Part shown: piece after piece, positions 60,120 to 64,000 of the stretch
Numbering within the stretch: position 1 is the first letter of the stretch
Layout of the letters: the number at the start of each line of letters is the position of its first letter
NCBI GenBank assembly: GCA_032117595.1
Contig: JAULYZ010000087.1
Span: forward strand, 4,197-68,196
Direction of reading: 5' to 3'
DNA: 64,000 nucleotides
Origin: WLJO01 sp032117595
GTDB taxonomy: Bacteria; Actinomycetota; Acidimicrobiia; Acidimicrobiales; Ilumatobacteraceae
The notes under the pieces: model-generated
The model's database searches: none
Told to the model about the DNA's origin: nothing
The model's input: the letters and a program-made list of their open reading frames with translations, nothing else
Translations under genes and position numbers: made by a program

Positions 60120-61393
60120 GCGAGTTCGTCATCAAGGGAGGCACGGTTGTCGACTCGAACGGCGAACGTCGGGTCGATGTGCTGGTGAGCGACGGAGTCA
60201 TCCGAGAGGTCGCCCCCTCGCTGCGCGCCGAGCGTGTCCTCGATGCCTCCGGGTGCGTCGTCTCGCCGGGATTCGTCGACCTGCACGTGCACCTGCGCCA
60301 GCCCGGGCGCGAGGAGGCCGAGACGGTCGAGACCGGATCGCGTGCTGCGGCCCTCGGCGGCTTCACTGCGGTGGTCGCCATGCCCAACACCGATCCTGCG
60401 CAGGACAGCGTCGCGGTCGTCGAACAGGTTCGTCGGTGGGGGATCGAGGCCGGGTTGTGTGAGGTTCTGCCGTCGGGCTGCCTCACGGTGGGGCGTGCGG
60501 GAGAGCGCATGGCGCCGATCGGCGAACTTGCGTCCGTCGGGGTGCGCATCTTCACCGACGACGGCAACGGTGTTCAGGATCCGCTGCTGATGAGGCGCAT
60601 CATGGAGTACTCGAGCGACCTCGATGTGGTGCTCGCGCAGCACTGCGAGGTGTCGAGGCTCACCACGGGTGCAGTCATGCACGAGGGCTGTTGCTCATCC
60701 CGCCTCGGTCTACCCGGATGGCCCGCAATCGCCGAGGAACTGATGGTCTTTCGCGACATCGAACTCGCCCGAATCACGGGTGCTCGCCTGCACGTGCTTC
60801 ACCTGAGCACGGCACGCTCAGTCGAACTCGTGCGCGCAGCAAAGGCGGACGGCCTCCCCGTCACGGCCGAGGTTGCACCACACCACTTCACGCTCACCGA
60901 TGAACTGCTCGAGTCCTTCGACGCGCTCTACAAGGTGAACCCGCCGCTGCGGACACCCGCCGACATCGCTGCGCTGAAAGAGGGCTTGCGCGACGGCACG
61001 ATCGACGCAATCGCCACGGATCATGCACCGCATCCCCCGGCGTCAAAGGAACAACCCCTCGACAGCGCTCCCCCCGGGATGCTCGGCCTCCAGACTGCCC
61101 TCCCGCTCGCCCTCGGCGAGTTGGGTCTCGACCTTCGACGGATCGTCGAGCTGATGTCGGTCGCACCCGCGCGTATCGCCGGTGTGTCCGACCGCCACGG
61201 CGGACCGATCGATGCCGGACGCCCGGCGAACATCACGGTGTTCGACCCGGAACAGACGTGGACGGTCCGGGGTACACAGCTTGCTTCGAAGAGCAGGAAC
61301 ACGCCATACGAAGGTCGCACGCTGCGGGGTCGTGTGCGGCACACCGTGCTGAACGGTTCGCCGACAGTGATCGACGGGGCGGCACAGCGATGA
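60116..61393 (+). CDS. pyrC: Dihydroorotase
   Basis: 425-residue amidohydrolase cyclising carbamoyl-aspartate. The metal site is seen as FVDLHVHLRQPGREEAETV with the His-X-His pair, further His in the HCEVSRL and HVLHLST segments, and the C-terminal Asp in AIATDHAPHP. Of the two GTG codons 60113 and 60116, the second is preferred: AGGAGG lies 6 bases before it and it gives a GTGA overlap with pyrB. Confidence 0.94.
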   Translation: MSEFVIKGGTVVDSNGERRVDVLVSDGVIREVAPSLRAERVLDASGCVVSPGFVDLHVHLRQPGREEAETVETGSRAAALGGFTAVVAMPNTDPAQDSVAVVEQVRRWGIEAGLCEVLPSGCLTVGRAGERMAPIGELASVGVRIFTDDGNGVQDPLLMRRIMEYSSDLDVVLAQHCEVSRLTTGAVMHEGCCSSRLGLPGWPAIAEELMVFRDIELARITGARLHVLHLSTARSVELVRAAKADGLPVTAEVAPHHFTLTDELLESFDALYKVNPPLRTPADIAALKEGLRDGTIDAIATDHAPHPPASKEQPLDSAPPGMLGLQTALPLALGELGLDLRRIVELMSVAPARIAGVSDRHGGPIDAGRPANITVFDPEQTWTVRGTQLASKSRNTPYEGRTLRGRVRHTVLNGSPTVIDGAAQR

Positions 61394-61458
61394 CAGCGTG
61401 CACGGAATTCGGACAGACGGAACGCGGCGGTAGTCGCAGGTGGAGGGACGGTCAGTGA
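61390..61458 (+). CDS. Possible 22-codon ORF bridging pyrC and carA
   Basis: A short ORF of 22 sense codons whose ATG overlaps the pyrC stop (ATGA) and whose stop overlaps the carA GTG (GTGA). The peptide is polar and Arg/Gly-rich, with no membrane segment. In mycobacteria a membrane protein gene (Rv1382) occupies this place. The overlaps suggest it keeps ribosomes moving from pyrC to carA, or it may be a chance ORF or remnant. Confidence 0.4.
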   Translation: MTACTEFGQTERGGSRRWRDGQ

Positions 61459-62612
61459 CGTCGGCGATCAGGGAGGGCCTTCTCGTCCTTGCGGACGGCT
61501 CGGTCTTCGAGGGTGAACTCATCGGCGCCGAGGCGCCGCACGGCGTCGCGAGCGGCGAGGTGGTCTTCAACACCGTGCTGTCGGGGTACCAAGAGGTGTT
61601 GACCGATCCAAGTTACGCAGGTCAGATCGTGACCTTCACGTATCCGCACATCGGCAACTACGGAACCTGCGCCACGGACTTCGAGTCCACACGGCCGTAC
61701 TGTCGCGGTGTCGTCGTGCGTGATCTCGCAAGGCGGTACAGCAACTACCGGGCAGAGGCATCCTTGGATGCGCTGCTCGTGCGCTACGGCATTCCCGGTA
61801 TTGCTGGTGTGGATACACGTCGCCTGACGCGCGTGATCCGCGATGTCGGCGCCATGCCTGCGGCGTTCGGTTCTGCCCCGGAGTCAACACTGCGTGCGGC
61901 GGCACAGGCCGAACCGGGAACGAGCGGCATCGACCTCGTCGCCAGCGTCAGCACGCCGAACCCGTACTCGGTCGGTGGGGGAGCGCGCCGCATCGTGGCG
62001 ATGGACTTCGGCATCAAGCACACGATCCTCCGACACCTCGCGAGGCTCGGCACCGTGGAGGTCGTGCCGGCCAGCACCTCGGCCGCTGCGATTCTCGAGC
62101 GGCGTCCTGACGGCGTCTTCCTCTCGAACGGCCCGGGGGATCCGGCGATGGTTCCCTATGCGTCAGCAACGATCTCTCACTTGGTGGGCCAGGTCCCGCT
62201 GTTCGGGATCTGCCTCGGGCACCAGTTGCTGTCGAGGGCACTCGGTGCCTCCACGTTCAAGTTGCCGTTCGGGCATCACGGTGGGAACCATCCGGTCCGC
62301 CACGAGCAGACCCAGCGCATCGAGATCACCAGCCAGAACCACAATTTCTGTGTGGACCCCGCTTCTCTGGAGGGGCGGGTCGAGGTCACCCACGTCAACC
62401 TCAACGACGGTACGAACGAGGGAATGCGGGTCCTCGGCGCTCCGGCCTTCAGTGTGCAGTACCACCCTGAGGCCGGTCCGGGACCACACGATGCCGAGTA
62501 TCTCTTCGCCGAGTTCGACCGCCTCATGGGTGGCAGCGGGGTCCTTCGGGCCGAGCCGTACGGGTACCACCCGATCGGCCTGCCGGCGCTCGCCGCAGGG
62601 AAGGTGAACTGA
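61455..62612 (+). CDS. carA: Carbamoyl-phosphate synthase small (glutaminase) subunit
   Basis: 385-residue glutaminase subunit supplying ammonia to CarB. The N-terminal domain has LVLADGSVFEGELIGA, GEVVFNTVLSGYQEVLTDPS and YCRGVVVRDLARRYSNYRAE. The amidotransferase domain has FLSNGPGDPAM, the nucleophile Cys in FGICLGHQLLSRALG, and the His-Glu pair in VQYHPEAGPGPHDAEYLF. GTG 61455 is preferred over GTG 61440 because GGAGGG lies 7 bases before it. carB starts at the last base of the stop (TGATG). Confidence 0.95.
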   Translation: MTSAIREGLLVLADGSVFEGELIGAEAPHGVASGEVVFNTVLSGYQEVLTDPSYAGQIVTFTYPHIGNYGTCATDFESTRPYCRGVVVRDLARRYSNYRAEASLDALLVRYGIPGIAGVDTRRLTRVIRDVGAMPAAFGSAPESTLRAAAQAEPGTSGIDLVASVSTPNPYSVGGGARRIVAMDFGIKHTILRHLARLGTVEVVPASTSAAAILERRPDGVFLSNGPGDPAMVPYASATISHLVGQVPLFGICLGHQLLSRALGASTFKLPFGHHGGNHPVRHEQTQRIEITSQNHNFCVDPASLEGRVEVTHVNLNDGTNEGMRVLGAPAFSVQYHPEAGPGPHDAEYLFAEFDRLMGGSGVLRAEPYGYHPIGLPALAAGKVN

Positions 62613-64000
62613 TGCCCCGTCGAACCGACATCGAATCGATCCTCATCATCGGCTCGGGCCCGATCGTCATCGGTCAGGCCTGTGAGTTCGACTACTCGGG
62701 TACACAGGCATGCCGGGTGCTCCGTAGCGAGGGCTATCGCGTCATCCTCGCCAACTCGAACCCGGCAACGATCATGACGGATCCGGATTTTGCGCACCGC
62801 ACGTACGTGGAGCCGCTCACCCCGGACTTCCTCGCAAAGATCGTGGAGCGTGAGCGTCCTGACGCCGTACTGGCGACGCTCGGCGGCCAGACCGGCTTGA
62901 ACCTGGCGATGGACTTGTTCGGCAGGGGTCTCGTGGGCGTTCCCGGAACCCCGGAACTCATCGGGGCGAACGCCGAGGCGATCGCCACGGCCGAGGACCG
63001 CGAACGCTTCAAGCACGCCATGATCGAGATCGGGCTCGGCGTGCCGCGGTCCGGGATCGCTCACACCCTCGAGGAGGCCAGAGCGGTGCTCGACGAGCTC
63101 GGTCTCCCCGTGATCGTCCGGCCCGCCTACATCCTCGGTGGACGTGGTACGGGAATCGCAGAGACCTTTGAGCAGTTCATCGATATTGCAGCGAACGGAC
63201 TTGCCGCCAGCCCCATCAGCGAGATCTTGATCGAGCGATCGATCAAGGGCTGGAAGGAGTACGAGCTCGAGGTCATGCGCGACCGCAAGGACAACTGCGT
63301 GATCATCTGCTCCATCGAGAATGTGGATCCGATGGGGGTTCACACCGGCGACTCCATCACCGTGGCCCCGGCCCAGACCCTCAGCGACATCGAGTACCAA
63401 GAGATGCGCGACGCTGCATTCAAGTGCATCCGACGCGTCGGGGTGGAGACGGGCGGATCGAACGTTCAGTTCGCCGTCGATCCGCAAACGGGCCAGCAGG
63501 TCGTCATCGAGATGAATCCGCGGGTATCGAGGTCGAGCGCGCTCGCCTCGAAGGCAACCGGTTTCCCGATCGCCAAGATTGCGGCGAAGCTTGCAGTGGG
63601 TTATTCGCTCGATGAGATCCCGAACGACATCACCAAGATGACACCGGCCAGTTTCGAGCCGACCATCGACTACGTGGTCACCAAGATCCCGCGGTGGGCG
63701 TTCGAGAAACTTCCCGGTACGTCCGGTGTGCTCGGCACGCAGATGCAGAGCGTCGGTGAGGCCATGGCGATCGGTCGCACGTTCCCCGAGAGTCTGCAGA
63801 AGGCGCTCCGCTCGCTGGAGCAGGGGCGGCTCGGGCTCAACTGCGACCCGGGCGAGCGGATCTTCGACGGGCGATCCGACGATGACCTCCTGGTGGCGGT
63901 GGCGATCCCGACCCCCGAGCGAATTTTCCAGATCGGCGAGTTGTTGCGGCGTGGCGTATCCGTCGACCGGGTGCACGCTGCCTGCGCGGTCGACCCATGG
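62612..64000 (+). CDS. carB: Carbamoyl-phosphate synthase large subunit, N-terminal part (3' truncated)
   Basis: First 463 codons of CarB, which makes carbamoyl phosphate from bicarbonate, ammonia and two ATP. The start MPRRTDIESILIIGSGPIVI, QACEFDYSGTQACRVLR, ATLGGQTGLNLAMDL, RPAYILGGRGTGIAETFEQF, KEYELEVMRDRKDNCVIICS and the ATP-grasp active site FAVDPQTGQQVVIEMNPRVS with SRSSALASKATGFPIAK are as expected for the first ATP-grasp half. The reading frame runs off the right edge; the carbamate-phosphorylating half is outside the window. Confidence 0.96.
   Translation, partial: MPRRTDIESILIIGSGPIVIGQACEFDYSGTQACRVLRSEGYRVILANSNPATIMTDPDFAHRTYVEPLTPDFLAKIVERERPDAVLATLGGQTGLNLAMDLFGRGLVGVPGTPELIGANAEAIATAEDRERFKHAMIEIGLGVPRSGIAHTLEEARAVLDELGLPVIVRPAYILGGRGTGIAETFEQFIDIAANGLAASPISEILIERSIKGWKEYELEVMRDRKDNCVIICSIENVDPMGVHTGDSITVAPAQTLSDIEYQEMRDAAFKCIRRVGVETGGSNVQFAVDPQTGQQVVIEMNPRVSRSSALASKATGFPIAKIAAKLAVGYSLDEIPNDITKMTPASFEPTIDYVVTKIPRWAFEKLPGTSGVLGTQMQSVGEAMAIGRTFPESLQKALRSLEQGRLGLNCDPGERIFDGRSDDDLLVAVAIPTPERIFQIGELLRRGVSVDRVHAACAVDPW

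Noticed and set aside
62276..63976. A 566-codon minus-strand frame opposite carA/carB
   Set aside because: carA and carB are unambiguous and the antisense translation lacks any family pattern.

Overview
The window is a gene-dense, high-GC stretch of what looks like an actinobacterial chromosome. Evidence for this is the mycothiol ligase MshC, an InhA-type enoyl-ACP reductase, F420-type luciferase-like oxidoreductases with an F420:NADPH reductase, a phosphatidylinositol mannoside (PIM) lipid pathway (pgsA, PatA-like acyltransferase, pimA) and menaquinone genes. From memory, the gene order thrS-HIT-pgsA-acyltransferase-pimA, pdxS-pdxT-yebC, ruvCAB, yajC-secDF-apt-relA, hisS-aspS, alaS-ruvX-mltG-aro genes-efp-nusB and pyrRBC-carAB closely follows Mycobacterium. 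The presence of queA-tgt and the style of the accessory genes suggest a deep-branching actinobacterium such as an Acidimicrobiia member; that placement is an inference. No rRNA, tRNA, insertion sequence, prophage or CRISPR array was recognised, and no gene-free stretch exceeds 300 bases.

Layout. 1-10.3 kb: the C-terminal part of a single-chain acyl-CoA carboxylase, menF-menG, an SDR and a MaoC hydratase on the minus strand, then two LLM oxidoreductases, fabI, an F420-NADPH reductase, mshC and an acyltransferase. 10.4-25.1 kb: the thrS-to-pimA lipid block, interrupted by accessory genes: a sigma/anti-sigma pair, a secreted M15 peptidase with an unusual N-terminal domain, a CoA-transferase, an HMG-CoA lyase, a tandem pair of collagen-like surface proteins and two LLM oxidoreductases. 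25.1-29.9 kb: lemA and a degenerate M48-like protein, pdxST, yebC, a peroxiredoxin and hisI. 30-45.6 kb: ruvCAB, queA-tgt, yajC-secDF, apt-relA, hisS-aspS, rarA and two small membrane proteins. 45.7-57.7 kb: alaS, ruvX, mltG, the shikimate genes aroE, C, K, B and Q around a DUF2079 membrane protein, mscS, efp and nusB. 57.7-64 kb: a polyprenol-phosphate mannosyltransferase on the minus strand and the pyrimidine operon pyrR-pyrB-pyrC-(22-codon ORF)-carA-carB, which runs off the end.

Expression signals are unusually readable. First genes of transcription units are repeatedly preceded by a TANNNT hexamer 6-10 bases before the start codon and lack a Shine-Dalgarno sequence, as expected for leaderless mRNAs. 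Downstream genes are chained by 4-base ATGA/GTGA overlaps. The pyrR leader is an exception: it carries a short 5' UTR with a convincing PyrR-binding hairpin overlapping the ribosome binding site.

Most of the window is conserved housekeeping DNA. The best candidates for something little described are the duplicated IPATG-anchored six-cysteine collagen-like proteins, the M15 peptidase fused to a domain resembling an ABC-permease ectodomain, the M48-like protein that has lost zinc ligands beside LemA and PimA, and the sigma/anti-sigma pair with a fibronectin-like outer domain.
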